Assembly (NCBI GenBank): GCA_036365455.1
Contig: JAWQUS010000032.1
Span: forward strand, 10,389,501 to 10,453,500
Direction of reading: 5' to 3'
DNA from: Macrosoma leucophasiata
Lineage: Eukaryota > Arthropoda > Insecta > Lepidoptera > Hedylidae
DNA length: 64,000 bases
Every line of letters starts with the position of its first letter. Positions within the stretch are counted from its first letter, which is position 1. Below the pieces are notes generated by a model. The model worked only from the letters and a program-made list of their open reading frames with translations, had not been told where the DNA came from and made no database searches. This document shows positions 11,566 to 25,100 of the stretch, in pieces. Both the position numbers and the translations under genes were made by a program.

Positions 11566-11694
11566 GAGATTCACAGAACGCACTACGACTTTACTTTGAG
11601 CAAAGTACGCTTCGAACTGTCAAATCTCATACTGTACTGACAGTTCTAAGCATACTTTGCTCAATGTAAGGTCGTAGTACGATGTGTGAATCTC
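11566..11694. mobile_element. palindromic MITE, about 130 bp
   Basis: The two halves are inverted copies. GAGATTCACA, GCACTACGAC-TTAC-TTGAG and CAAAGTA-GCTT-GAACTGTCA on the left are mirrored on the right around a 15-bp spacer. No coding capacity. Confidence 0.8.
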
Positions 11695-11699
11695 ATCCT

Positions 11700-12460
11700 T
11701 AGTGGTTGCACTTCAGACTTATGATACTCGCAAGTTACTGATACTTTTTTTGCGAAAAAAGAAACGATAAGATAAATTGCCTGGAGTTTTGGCGGGAACC
11801 CTAAAAGAGGCGTGGGGTGCTCTTATTTTATTTCATTTTTTTGGTGTATTTTGAGTTGCATTAAATAAAGTTGGTGGCATTTTGTTTGATATAGGCTTAT
11901 TACAGTGCCCGTGTATTTTAAAAATAGAATAATAGTGCGAAAACACGTCCTTTCGGTTTGCCTCCAAAACTTAATTGTAATGTTCTGGTGAAGTAGCCAT
12001 CGCTTTACTCGAATTACCTACTGACTGTGACTGACTGCTGGACTGATAAATTGACTGACCGACTCTGTCTTTTACGTTGCTTATTACGAATACGAAATAT
12101 CGTTTTACTTGACACTGGCAATATGCGTGATAGCGATGCAATAATATAAAAAAAAGATTAATTGACTGTTTTCAGACATACCAATTCCTGGTCTCGGTGG
12201 TTTTCTAGTCTTCTTTCCTCCTATTTGGAGAAAGTCTAAGAATACCGAAATCAAGACAAATGAAATGTTGAAAATAATTATTACTCATATGAAAAACGGC
12301 AAAAAGCTTGTGCAAAACGAGAACGTTAATTTGACGTGTGGGCAAGGTTAGCACCATGACCAGAGATAAAAATACCACTAGTGAAATGAGTTGGTCTGCC
12401 GGATTTGTGTTGTTATATTGCATAACTTTGTCATACTCTAGGCACTAAATTATATGAAAA
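11700..12460. other. no gene seen
   Basis: Unique-looking AT-rich sequence. A 72-codon open frame on the reverse strand (12205-12423) shows no recognisable domain. Confidence 0.35.
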
Positions 12461-12640
12461 CTAGCTGTTGCCCGAGCCTCCGCCCGCGTGGATGTCGTTT
12501 AAAAAGTAGCCTTTGTTCTTTTTCGAAGTCAACTCTATCTCTGTACCAAATTTCATTAAAATCGTTTCAGTCGTTTGGACGTGAAAAGGTAACAGACAGA
12601 CAGACAGATTTACTTTCGCATCTATAGTATTTATATTTAT
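12461..12640 (-). repeat. Helitron-type 3' terminus or LINE fragment
   Basis: On the reverse strand the outer edge is ...CAACAGCTAG followed by T. On the forward strand the block CCCGCGTGG, ACCAAATTTCATTAAAATCG and a (CAGA)n run form a repeat common in moth genomes. Confidence 0.4.
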
Positions 12641-12913
12641 TATATTATATATTATATAATAAAATAATAATTAGTAGGGATTAAACTGAAATGTAGTCAT
12701 TAAAATAGATTAAACTAAACACAGCCATTAAGCCGCCGAGACAGTTATGGCGTCTAAACTTTGATACACTTAAAAAACGATTTTATGATCAACCATAACT
12801 TACAACACAGACCTTCACGATCAAGAGTTTACAAAATTTGGAGGGCTTCTCAAGTGTTGATTATTTCCGCTATGACAGGAAAAAAATGATTCTCTTGTCC
12901 ACTAACATTCGCA

Positions 12914-12954
12914 TTAATAAACACGAAATCACGTCGCAGGAATATCGCTCAGTT
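12914..12954 (+). promoter_or_regulatory. possible core promoter of the CRAL-TRIO gene
   Basis: A TCAGTT at 12949-12954 fits the arthropod initiator consensus, with an AT-rich ATTAATAAAC about 30 bp upstream and the ATG 30 bp downstream. Only motif matches support this. The same place could instead be an acceptor for an upstream non-coding exon. Confidence 0.25.
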
Positions 12955-12983
12955 TGTTGCAGGCGTTCGAACCGTTTAGTCAG

Positions 12984-13146
12984 ATGGAGGCAATAGCTAA
13001 AAGTGATTATTTCATTCACCCACCCGGGTTGTTGGAGATTGCGAGAAAGGAGTTAAATTTGCATCAACCTGGACAGATGGTAGAGGCTGTTGGTATTCTA
13101 GACGAATGGGCAAAGAAACAAGAGCATTTCAAGAAAAAGGAATTTT
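12984..13146 (+). CDS. CRAL-TRIO gene, coding exon 1
   Basis: Encodes residues 1-54 plus one base, starting [10 protein letters not shown] and ending in KKKEF. It is followed directly by a consensus donor GTAAGT at 13147. The frame is also open upstream to about 12954 but without an ATG, so 12984 is the chosen start. A possible acceptor (TTGCAG, ending 12962) lies just upstream, so this could be the 3' part of a larger exon. Confidence 0.85.
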
Positions 13147-16100
13147 GTAAGTAAATTATAATAATAATTATAATTATTATAACATAATTTTTTGTATATT
13201 TTTCTTTTTTTTTTTGTAACTTATTACTAAACTTGAATTATAATTAAACTATTTTAACTATAGCCAGTAATCCTTATTTACGGGCGATAAAATTTGGCTC
13301 CCGTATATCATAATAATGAGAAAATAAATAGCTTTAATTTGATATTTAAATATTAAATGCACTAACTTGTAATATTTTATTTTTGGCAATAACACATGCG
13401 AGTGAACCTTAGAAAATAAATAAAAATGGAAAAAGACACCGTGCAGGAATCGAACCGTCGCAGGATAACCAGTCCAGCCACTTTACCACCATCCATAGGC
13501 AACCTAGTGGATGTATTAGGTAAAATTAGGTTTATAGCATATCTGGATGAACGAAATATTTCTGCACTGGAATCCTAACCTATAACATATTTTAATATTT
13601 TTAGTGATCTATAAACATCCACATAAAACTTTATGAATATTTATCGTCATTAAATTGATGAGTAATTAGGGTCCGTACATTTCATCTTAGGTGTTGACTT
13701 TTCGAAAATGGTTGTAAATACTCGAAATAAAAAATGTTTTCTTTCTTTCTTTACTTTCTCCATCTACCCGGGACATAGTAGTATTAAATACTTTTTAACT
13801 TTAAACCAGTGTAAAAGCTCGAGGGCGTAGGCACCCCTGTATTTCTTATCTGCCGTTAAATGACAGTGTTCAGCACTGTCATGTTCCGATTAGATGGTAA
13901 TGTATGGCCCCTTTATGACTATGACAGAGATAAAACAACTAAGGTCTCAGGGGTGGCAATGTATGATATGAATCTGAACCTCTGGTCTTTGTGTAGGTTG
14001 CAGTCATCACTTTAACTGCATGCTTGTTTTGCACCTCCATTACCTACATTAAAGTAATATATATATACTACACAGTGGAATGTAGATTCGATGCCTAAGC
14101 TAGAACTCTACCATTAAAAATCACTATAAAAGCTTGAAGCAACCATTATTTCTTACAATTTATAAGAACCTACCAACCTGTATAAGATTAACATTAATAA
14201 TGAACAAATTACGCCCGTCACAAAATACGAGCAAACAATAACATTCGGTGTTTTCTCGAAGGAAGTCTTGTTAAATAATTATTTAAATTATATAGTGAAG
14301 TCTTTGTTACATAATGTTTAATTGCAAGTTATTAATTAGTCTATTTTCGCATGTTTGAAGTATCGCGAAGATACAATAGATGAATAGACTATTGTCATTT
14401 TGCTCGTAGTTTGCATTTACCATGGAGAGATGCGACTTGCAGTAGTGGAGGATATGCAAGGAACCCTGGTCTTTGCTATCACTTTGTTTAAGGTACACTG
14501 AAATATTTGTTTTTAACACTACTAGCCAACGTAATCGTCATAAAATAAAAATTATGTCAAACAAGACGGCATTAGTTAATAAAAGTATAATCTGCATGAC
14601 ATCTAAGATCTATAATAAATTACCAGTGGTTATCTGTGGCATTAATAATATTCAGGACTTCAAACATAAATTACGTAAAATATTAGTAGAAAAGGTGTAC
14701 TACAGTTTAAAAGAATACTTCGAAGACAAAAATTTGACTATAACATAAACATTATTTCTATTATATATTACTTGTTTGACATTATTTAATCAATTAATTG
14801 ACAAATGTATGAATATTTTAATGTAATTGGACTTCATCACAGTAACTAAATGATATGTATCTATAAGTACTTGTAACATTTGCATGCCTATATTAAGGTG
14901 GAATTTGGAGGAACTCATTATGTTATTTTAACATCTTCATTATGTACCCATATTTGCAAATAAATAAATTGAATTGAATTGAATTGAATTGAACAAAGTT
15001 ATGTTAGTTAAGTTTTAGCAAATTTAGCAATAAAATTAACATTTAGGTACTTTAAAAGTCACTGCGAGATGCGTTGCACTGACGTATTTTTTGACATACT
15101 TAGTTAAAGTTATTAGGGGATTCCCTCATAATTTTACTGATAATTGAGGTTGACATTAACACTGGTTTTTGCTAGTGGAAGAGCTCCAGTGACGGAGCTC
15201 TCGGGCGTAGGCACCACCGCATTACATAACATACTTGCCGCTAAATGGTAGTGTTTAGCACTATCGTGTTCCGGTCAGGTGGCACGGTGACATGTACGGC
15301 CCTGTAGTTTCTGACACAGAGGCATAACACCTTAGGCCTCAGGAATGGTAACGCATCTGCATTGTGACCTTGGTCTTTGTGTGGGTCTATAGGCTGTCTA
15401 TAGGCTGCAATCATCACTTAACATCAATTGAACTGCATGCTTGTTTGCCACTTCCATTACATAAATTTAAAAAATCCGGACCAAATCTGGCCGTGTGTGA
15501 CACATGGCCAGATTTGGTTCGGAGAGTACCGAATCCGCTGTTCGCTCCGTACCAAATCCGGAAGTGTGTTACTACTATAACGTTTCTTGAAGGGTCATCG
15601 CTAAATATTCTTTAGGTTTTTAAAATAATATTTCAAGGCGGATCACTTCAATTCTTTTTTCGAACTTGTACAAATCACGTCAACAACCTTTCGAAAAAAA
15701 AAAGAACTGAAACGCTTTATGCATTACAAAATCCTGTGGTTAAATATTGTATTTTGTATGGGCAATTTTTTACGATTTTAAGTTAGGGACTTTGGGGTCC
15801 ATCGTTAAAGTTGTTTATGAGTACAATGACCTCCTTAAAGTTTGTACAAACATCGTATATACCTAACAGGAATGATGCACACCCACAAATACCCCAATCA
15901 GAAAATCGAGATATAATTATAATACCTGCCTGAACTGAAATTACATGTTCACGTATTAAGTATTTTTTTTACTTAGGAAATAAATTGTCGTCAATTCGTA
16001 CGAACAGTACCTATACATCCTACGCACACATACTTACCCTATTTTTTTGCATGCAGACATTGATGTTAAGTGATGACTGCAGCCTATAGATACGCACACA

Positions 16101-19100
16101 AAGACTAAGGTCAAAACGCAGATACGTTACCACTCCTGAGGATTAAGGTGTTATGCCTCTGTGCCGGAAATTATAGAGCCGTACAAAAACTTACTCTATT
16201 TCCGACCGCACATAATAGTACGTAAAACACAAACCTAAAGCGTAACCGCTATTTATCAATGGTTAGTAGGTAATAAGATTATTTTTTTCTATGTTCCTAT
16301 TTTTTTTAATTATTATTTATAATTTAAGAAAAAAACTGACTCTTCTGAACCTTTCGAACTGGCAAACTTCGTATTGCCTCACAATGAAATAATGTGTCAA
16401 AGGTTTGATACTCGTAGATACGGACTATTTGTATGGGAAAATAAAATTGTAGTATTTACTATTTCCTTTCTATTTTTTCATATTTTCTTACCTTTTAAAC
16501 CTTTCGTGGACTTACAAAAATCAATTAATACCAAAATTAGCCAAATCGGTCCAGCCGTTCTCGAGTTTTAGCGAGGCTAACGAACAGCAATAGATTTTTA
16601 TATTTATAAGTAAAATACACGTCTCAACTAGTTTTTTGAACTTGCTGAGACTACCATTTTATTTTGAATATACGTTAGTCTCATTTTCGTCTGTATTGAC
16701 TGACCCAATTGGGTGACCCTACTTTACTTGATTGTAATTAATTTTAAGATAAAAAATTTCCTATATTAAATATGCCTGAAATATATTCAAAAATCGATTC
16801 TGAACTAACTATATTCGGGGTTGCGTTAATACGTTACACATTGTTAGGTCTCTGTCTAGAGCTTGTATTAATCTGTTGAGCCACGAGAAAAATATAACAA
16901 ATAGCGTGGGTTGCACCAAGATATTTGTTAAGGTTATTGTAACATTTCCCATCCTTCTCTAACTTTGACAGATTTCTTTAAGTCAGAGAAGGATTTGAAA
17001 TGTTACAATAACTTTTACAAATATCTTGGTGCAACCCATGCTTATTTTTCTATTGTTATGCGGACGATAACGTCCTCGAGAAGTTCAAGAACTAGACAGA
17101 TCTCTGGGACGGAGATTCCATTTCGATCGACGGCATAACGATGCCGTAGATCGATTTTATTAAGTCCCCAAATAACGGGTGAAACAGGAATGTTGGGCCA
17201 TAATTGTGAACCAACATAGGTTGCCTGTTCATGACAAAACCCCAAAAATAAAATTCGTGTGTCCGAACCGGTATCGGAGTTGTCTCAACTAAATAAAACA
17301 TAAAAAACCCGTCAGGTGCAAGACTGGGTGGCGCAGAAGGTTTACCGTATGATTTAATTTTAACCACCAGAAAAGTTTTTGTAATAAATAAATTCAATTT
17401 AATTTTAATTTAACTTAATCATGGGAGGTGAAACTAATGCAAGGGAATCTCAAAATTTAATCGATTTGACAGTGAAGCGTAGTTCCATTAAGGGACAAAT
17501 TACTAAATTTAAAAACTTTATCACACATTTAAATTCAAACGATTCACTTACTCCAATTGATGTAGCTGAATTGTCACTTAAAATTAAAAAGTTTGAGTCA
17601 CTTTCAAATCGGTTTGATGACTTGCAGAATCAAATAGATATTTTAAATTCCGATAATTTGATTGATGAGATTGATGAGCGTGATGACTTTGAGCAATTAT
17701 TTATATCAAATATTGCTTTAGCTCAGAGTTTGTTACAAAAATATACTGCGATTAATCGCCAAGAGGAAAGCCTAAATTCCAGTCAATTGTCAACCATTCA
17801 AAGTCATCAAGATCATCATCAAATTGGATTTAAATTACCGCAAATAGAAATTGCCAAGTTTGACGGATCATACTTTCGTTGGCTTGAATTCCGTGACACG
17901 TTTTTGTCTGTAGTGCATAATAATGAGCGAATAGCGCCCATTCATAAATTTCATTATCTTGCATCGTACCTGACGGGTGATGCTGCACGCGTCATTTCTA
18001 ATTTAGAAGGTTCAAGCGCGAATTACAAAAATGCTTGGCAGCTCTTGTGCGATCGGTACGATAATAAACGTCAGCTAATAAACCATCATCTAAATTCACT
18101 ATTAAATATTCAACAAATTAATTGCGAATCAAAATCCCTTAGATATTTAGTTGATCACGTCACAAAAAACCTGCGAGCTTTATGTACCCTTGGTCAGCCC
18201 ACTGATAAATGGGACGTTTTAATTATTCACATAATGAGTTCCAAGCTTGACAACAATACACGATTGAGATGGGAAGAGTGGCGTGGTACATTGAAGGAAT
18301 ATCCTGATTTAAATCAATTTTATAAATTTTTAATCGATCGTGCTGATGTTTTGGATTCAACTCGAAATTTTAATTGTAATTATAAGGCTAGTCCGTCTAC
18401 CTCTAAGGTTCAAATTAAATATCCTGATAAGCAGAATACAAAATCATTTGCATGTACCGATGATGAAAATGCCAAGCCTGTTGCTGCTCAGGTCATCAGA
18501 ACGTGTGTCATCTGCCATGAAGGGCATCGTATTTACGACTGTCCTACCTTCATGGCCAAAAGTGTAGATGAGCGCATATCTGAGGTACATAAACTTAAAT
18601 TGTGTTTAAATTGTTTGCGATTTGGTCATACTATTCAAAAATGCGTGTTAGGCCCATGTCGTATATGCAAAGGAAGACACAATTCACTCATTCATAAACC
18701 AATTATTAGTACAATGAATAATAATGCGGCTAGTTCCAGTGCTGTCAAATGTAATCATGATAGCTCTGACGATATTAATGTTAACTTTTCAAAAGAAATT
18801 TCTTCACAAGTATTGCTATCTACTGCTTTAATTGAAGTCGTCAACCCACACACTCACCAATCAGAAAAGGTTCGTGCCTTGCTGGACTGTGGCAGTCAGT
18901 CCTCGTTCATTTTACAATCTCTTAAAGAAAGATTAGCTTTACCAGTTAAGTCTGATTGTCATGTCAATGTGATTGGAATTGGCAACAATCACACTACGCA
19001 GGTCACTGAGACTTGTGCGGCTAATTTAAAATCAGTAATAAATAATTTTACTATATCATCAAATTTTTTAGTGCTACCAAAAATTTGCGGTGATCTACCC

Positions 19101-22100
19101 AAGCTACCTCTAGAAATTTCAAATTTAAAATTGCCCAATGATATTAAACTTGCAGACCCTAATTTTTACCAACCAGCACCGGCTGATATCCTCATCGGTG
19201 CCGATCTCTTCTGGGATATTCTTGGCCATGAGCAACATTCTCTTGGTCCTAATAAACCTAAATTAAGAAGCTCTCAGTTCGGTTGGACAATTTCAGGTCC
19301 TATTTTTTCTAATTCAAAAGGCAAGGATATTCAATCTAATCATTCTACTATATCAAGCAATGCAATTAATCATGAAGACCAGTTACACCAAGAACTTGCT
19401 AGATTTTGGGAAATTGTAGAGGTTCCCCAAAGATCCAAATTTAGTGAGAGCGAAATGGCGTGTGAGGCTCATTTTAAGGCCCACACCTTTCGCCTAAACT
19501 CTGGTAGATTTTCAGTGAGTCTTCCTTTAAAGGAGTCTCCCGATTGTCTTGGACAATCTTATAATTTAGCCAAAAAAGGTTTACAAAATCTTGATAAAAG
19601 ATTCAGAAAACAGCCTGACGTCAAGACACAATATGTTGAATTCATGCGCGAATATTTCGACTCAGGTCATCTCACGGAATCTTCGAAATTGACGTCAGTT
19701 CCGCAAAGGGGTTGTTTGAATCTCAGAAAATTTAAATCAAATTTACCTACTATTTTAGACTCAGCTTCATCCAACTCCGAGGATAGCCTAATTATTAGTG
19801 AATCTACATCTACATTAGGTATAGGTTGGAACCCAAGTACTGACACATTGCATTTTCCATTCAAAGTTCCAACTCTAACTAGCGATAATAAACTTACTAA
19901 AAGAATTATTCTCTCTTCACTATTTAAAATATTTGATCCTTTGGGATTGTTAAGTCCTTCTGTTGTAAAGGCTAAAATTATAATGCAACAACTATGGTTA
20001 AAAAGGTTAGGATGGGATGAACAAATCCCCCATGATATTGAAAGGGATTGGAATAAATTTGTTAAAGTTATACCGACTCTCTTGAATCTTGAAGTCCCCA
20101 GACGCGTTCTTTGCAATAATCCAGTCACTGTAGAAGTACATTCGTTCAGCGATGCATCACAAATTGCATATGGTGCATGCGTTTATTTGCGCTCTGTGGA
20201 TTTAGAGAATAATGTGACTGTCAACTTACTGTGTTCAAAATCAAAGATAGCACCTATTAAGGCTACTACTATTCCCAGATTGGAATTGTGCGCAGCATTG
20301 TTGGCAGCAAAATTGTGTAAGGCAGTGATTGAGTCATTGAGAATTAATATAGATAGTCAAATACACTGGTGTGATTCTTCAATTGTCTTAGGTTGGCTGC
20401 ACTGTAGTTTTCAAAACCTGAAAACCTTTGTTGCTAATCGGGTATCAGAAATTTATGAATTAACTAGCTTGTCGTCATGGCGTTACGTGCCAACGTCAAC
20501 TAATCCTGCGGATTTGATATCCAGGGGTGTAAGTGCAGATCAACTGAAAGATCTACGGTTGTGGTGGTCGGGCCCTACCTTTCTTTCTGAAGCTCAAGGT
20601 ACTTGGCCTATTCTTAATGACTCTAAAATTAATAAACATGACTTACCAGAAACTAAAAATAATTTATCCACGACTCACGTTATGGTTAACTTAAAAACGA
20701 ACTCACCAATTGATAATGCTATAATTAGTTTTAAACGATTTTCTAATTTTAACAAATTAAAACGAACATTCGCTTACTTTTTGCGTTTTATCCATAATGT
20801 GAAAAGGTCGAATAAAAAACTTACCGGTTCTTTATCCCTTGATGAATTAAATGCATCTTTTCTTAATTTATGTCGGCTGTCTCAACAAGAATCTTTTTCT
20901 CATGAATATAATTTGCTAGCATCTAATAAGCTACTTAGTCCTAAATCAACTATTTTATCATTGACTCCATTCTTTAGTTGTGAACGCGTAATACGTGTTG
21001 GTGGTCGATTAAATGCTTCAGAATTCGATTTCGATAAAAAACATCCAATACTTTTGCATTCTATGAATCATTTTACTAAAATTTTATTTGAACACGAACA
21101 TAAGCATAAGTTACATGCGGGTCCTCAGCTGTTATTAGCAATTATTCGTGAATACGTGTGGCCTGTCCAAGGAAGAAATTTAGCTCGCCGCACGTTCCAT
21201 AACTGTGTTAGATGTCGTCGACTGCAGGGAAAAACCTTGCAACCTATGATGGGTACTTTACCAAAGCAAAGAGTTACGCCAAGTTTTCCATTTAAAACTG
21301 TAGGTTTGGATTTTGCAGGTCACTTTTTAATAGTAAACAAAAGGGGTCGGGGCTCATCACTAATAAAATGTTATCTTTGCGTATTTGTGTGTCTGCGATA
21401 CAAATGCGTGCATCTCGAGGCTGTTAGCGATATGTCGAAGGACACTTTTATCATGACATTTAATCGTTTTGTTTCACGCAGAGGCAAGCCAACGGAAGTG
21501 TTTTGTGACAATGGCCGCAATTTTGTTGCAAAGGTCTAAAGAAATTAATCAATTTGTGAAAGTTAACGCCAATTCTTTATCTGATTTTGCAAGTCAAGAG
21601 GGAATAAAATTTTTATTTTCACCAACTTACGCTCCTCACTTTGGCGGCATTTTTGAAGCCGGTGTTAAGTCCGCAAAATTTCATATCAAACGCGTTATGG
21701 GTAATTTGCATTTAACTTTCGAAGAATTATCCACACTATTTATTATTATTTATATTTATTATTATCCTCTCTGTCCTTTATCGTCCTCTCCTGATGATTT
21801 CCATTGCCTAACTCCGGGTCACTTTCTCATTGGTCGTGCTCTTACTGCAACACCTTCTCCTAACCTGGAAGATTGCTACCTCAATAATATGCAGCGGCAC
21901 GATAAGAAATCTGTTGTCATATACAACAGATTTCTTTCTTGTTCTTGGACCCCCAGCTGCTAATTAATTATTTAAGTCTATTATAGGGTTTCTTCTCAGA
22001 CTCAAGTACTTATTCCTTTAGTCTGAGAACCTAATTTATCTGCCGCCAAGTGGCAGAGTTCAGCACCCATTTCATTTCGTTTCATAATAACTAGAAAGAG

Positions 22101-25100
22101 ACATTAAAATTAAGGTCTTTGGGATGGTAACGCATCTGTATTTTGAACTCTGGTTTTGGTGTGGATGTCTCTAGACTAGTCTGCCGTCAACTCTTAAAAT
22201 CTTTGTGAAATGCATGTTTGTTTTCCACCTTCATTAGGTACTTAAAAAATATAATAATATTCCTGACCTTATCCATTTTTTTTTACAAAAAATAAGTTAC
22301 CTACTCTGTACTGTTTGTTATCAGTTTGTAAAAGGAGAAATGAGACATTATTTTTTTAAATTTGACGTTCCGGTTAGTCCAGCGTTGTGAGATGACTTTG
22401 ATTCCAAGGGTCGAGGGTTCGATCCCAGCACCGGGACACATATTTGTATGGCCTACAGATATTTGTTTCGGGTCTGGGTGTTTATGTATGTGTTGTATGT
22501 GTATAACGGCATATGTGAGTGTAAGTGTATTTTTAGTTATTTCACTGATATATCTACTTACCTTCATCATTAGGTACCTATTATTATCTTTAGTTTTATC
22601 TTACTGATGTCCATCATTTTTTTTTGTAGTAAATTGCACACATGCATATCAATTGTTATTAGGCGCGTCTACACAGAGCTAGCAGCCTATTCGCTTTAAT
22701 TTGTTTTGTTTGTTTTTGACGTTCCATAAAGGTACAATTCCGTGCATCGATTCCGTGCTTCGACTGTCATCGGCCGCTCGCGACAATAGTAGATACAGTA
22801 TGAAAATGTATGGCACCGCTTTCGTGGCCCGCGACAGACGCGCGCAGCCGTACGTATATTGACATAAGAAACATCATGGATTTCATAGCGCAAACATAAC
22901 GAACCTCTATAGTGAAATCATTTTACCACTGCCTAGTTACACAGCACATATAATATGTTTGACATTTTGACGGACAACACCGACTAATTTCGAAATTTTC
23001 AAGACACGGTCGCGCGCGGCTCACGGCACTCGGCACGACACAACGCAGCTGGTCGTGGGCCACGGAAGCGGTGCCATACATTTTGAATAAAAAAACGCTA
23101 ATTCTCACAGGCGGACACTTAAGGCACACCGCGGACACTCTGCCAAAATTCCATACAAACGCTTAATTGGGTTTCTATTACACAGACATCAATCAGTGAC
23201 GTGTATTTACACGCGCACCTGTGTGCGTAGCACTTACAAAATACCAACCGTCGCCCATAAGAGGGGAAGGGGTTGAGTGACGCGGGAAAATCGGGCGGGA
23301 CGTCGAAGTGTCCATTCTATACGTAGTATTATTCCCATATTATTACATATTCCCTGCTTTAGGTATAGTCTGTGTCGGGGCCATTGTGTACAACACATAC
23401 AAATACACAAAAACAAATCTTTAAACCATACGAATATTAGTGCTGGTGTAGGGATCGAAACCACTGGGTTATTAAGAAATAGGCACCATGCGCACTTCCA
23501 CATTTTTTTTCATGTAACGATGGTGGAAAACATGAAAAGCCTATAAGTCCTTACGACAGATAGATTTTTTGTATTATTTTTTCCACTTCTGCTACGCTTA
23601 GGTCCTTTAATCGATTCCAGAATCGGGGGCTATGAGAGATAAAGATGTGTTTATCTCTGATGCTATTAGGACTTTTCCATTTCCTAGAAGTGTCCCAGTG
23701 ACACCCTCGCAGTTTAGTAATATGCCTGGAGATGTCAATGGTTTTTTTTTGTAATAAAAATGGTTTTGGCGTCGGGACGTAACGATCCAACCGCCCACTA
23801 GCGGAAGAATTTTTTCTACTGGAAGAGAATTCTTCCACTAGTGCAGTCAGTCCGAACAATGGCGGCCAAACCATTCCAATAGGGCGGTAGTAAAAATAAC
23901 AACGCGGAACGGGCAGCAGCAGGGAATGTGTAATAAATACTACGTATAGTATGGACACTTCGTTCCGTCCGATTTCCCCGCCTCACCCAACCTCCTGCCC
24001 TCTTATGGACGACAGTTGGCATTCTGCACGTGCTACGCACTCAGGTGCACGTGTTAATACACGTCACTGATTGATGTCTGTGTAATAGAGACCAAATTAA
24101 GTTTTTGTTAGAATTTTAGCAAAGTGTCCGCGGTGTGGCAGCAGCGTCCCGCAGTTAAACTACCGCCACTGCGATTGCCAATCCGCCTGCCAAGTGTGGC
24201 GATTATGGCATAATTATTCTCCCTTTATGATGCACAATGCTGTTATGGGCGTCTCTGGGGAAGGCTTTTTCCAGCAGTAAACGACATTCGGCTGACAAAA
24301 TGACAAAAGTGCATTATAAATATTTAAAAAATCCCACGGATGGTAAGTGAATAATACCTACCTATAGATGTGTACCTTCACAATGACCAGATATCAAACG
24401 GTTACCTACTACTACCAATGCGATTTGATTTTTTTTTGCCTCTGAATTTGTAAGGCCAAAGATAAATTAAAGGTATGAAATACAATATTAACACAACAAT
24501 GTTTATTTTTTATAGAACTGAGATAATTTCAGATTATTTTTTATACCTACGTCATTGTAATGAATACCTGCATAATGTTAGTCTTTAATGTATTCATCCA
24601 GGACGTTTTATGAATGTATAAAACAACAAAAATATTGTAAGTAAACTAGATTGATTCATCAATACCCTTCTGCGAAAGATAAAGAGGAACAGTGTCCCAG
24701 TTTGTTTTTTTTTTAATGGCTAAATGGCTGATTCGTGAGAGGCAGCGATGTCCGCATATTGGGCAAACATGTGACCGAATGGTTGCAGACTGATTTTCTC
24801 GCTGTTGTCGGATAGCGCATTGATTTGCTAGGCGCTCATGTAATACAGCCTCGTGAACCAAGACTCCCTGAGCAATTTTCTGCCACTAGCAGTCCCGATC
24901 TTCGGGAGCGGCTTCCCAATTCATATGGTCAAAGGCAGTCATATCACGCACATATAATTTTGCCAAGTGTTTTAATTTTGGGAAATTCAGTTTCCGAATT
25001 GATTGAACACGGCGCGGAACTCGGCCTCTTGAAAATAGTTCTTTAGGTGCGTCCAACGCCTCGCGAGGCTTCTCGCTCTGTGTAAACGCGCCCGACGCTT

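Larger units (their letters stand above)
17054..21963 (+). mobile_element. BEL/Pao LTR retrotransposon, internally deleted and 3'-truncated
   Basis: A gag-pol polyprotein with the BEL/Pao domain order is present. The left part may begin with an LTR (TGTTATGCGGACG at 17054), and a TGG at 17329 could be the primer-binding site; both are guesses. No second copy of that LTR start is seen after the integrase, so the 3' end and right LTR appear lost. Downstream of 22030 a degenerate family A repeat follows. The element lies sense in intron 1 of the CRAL-TRIO gene. Confidence 0.75.

Noticed and set aside
17054..17340. Confident left LTR and primer-binding site of BEL/Pao
   Set aside because: No right LTR exists in the window for comparison, so the borders cannot be verified.
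19667..20128. 153-codon antisense frame
   Set aside because: It mirrors the BEL/Pao pol coding strand.
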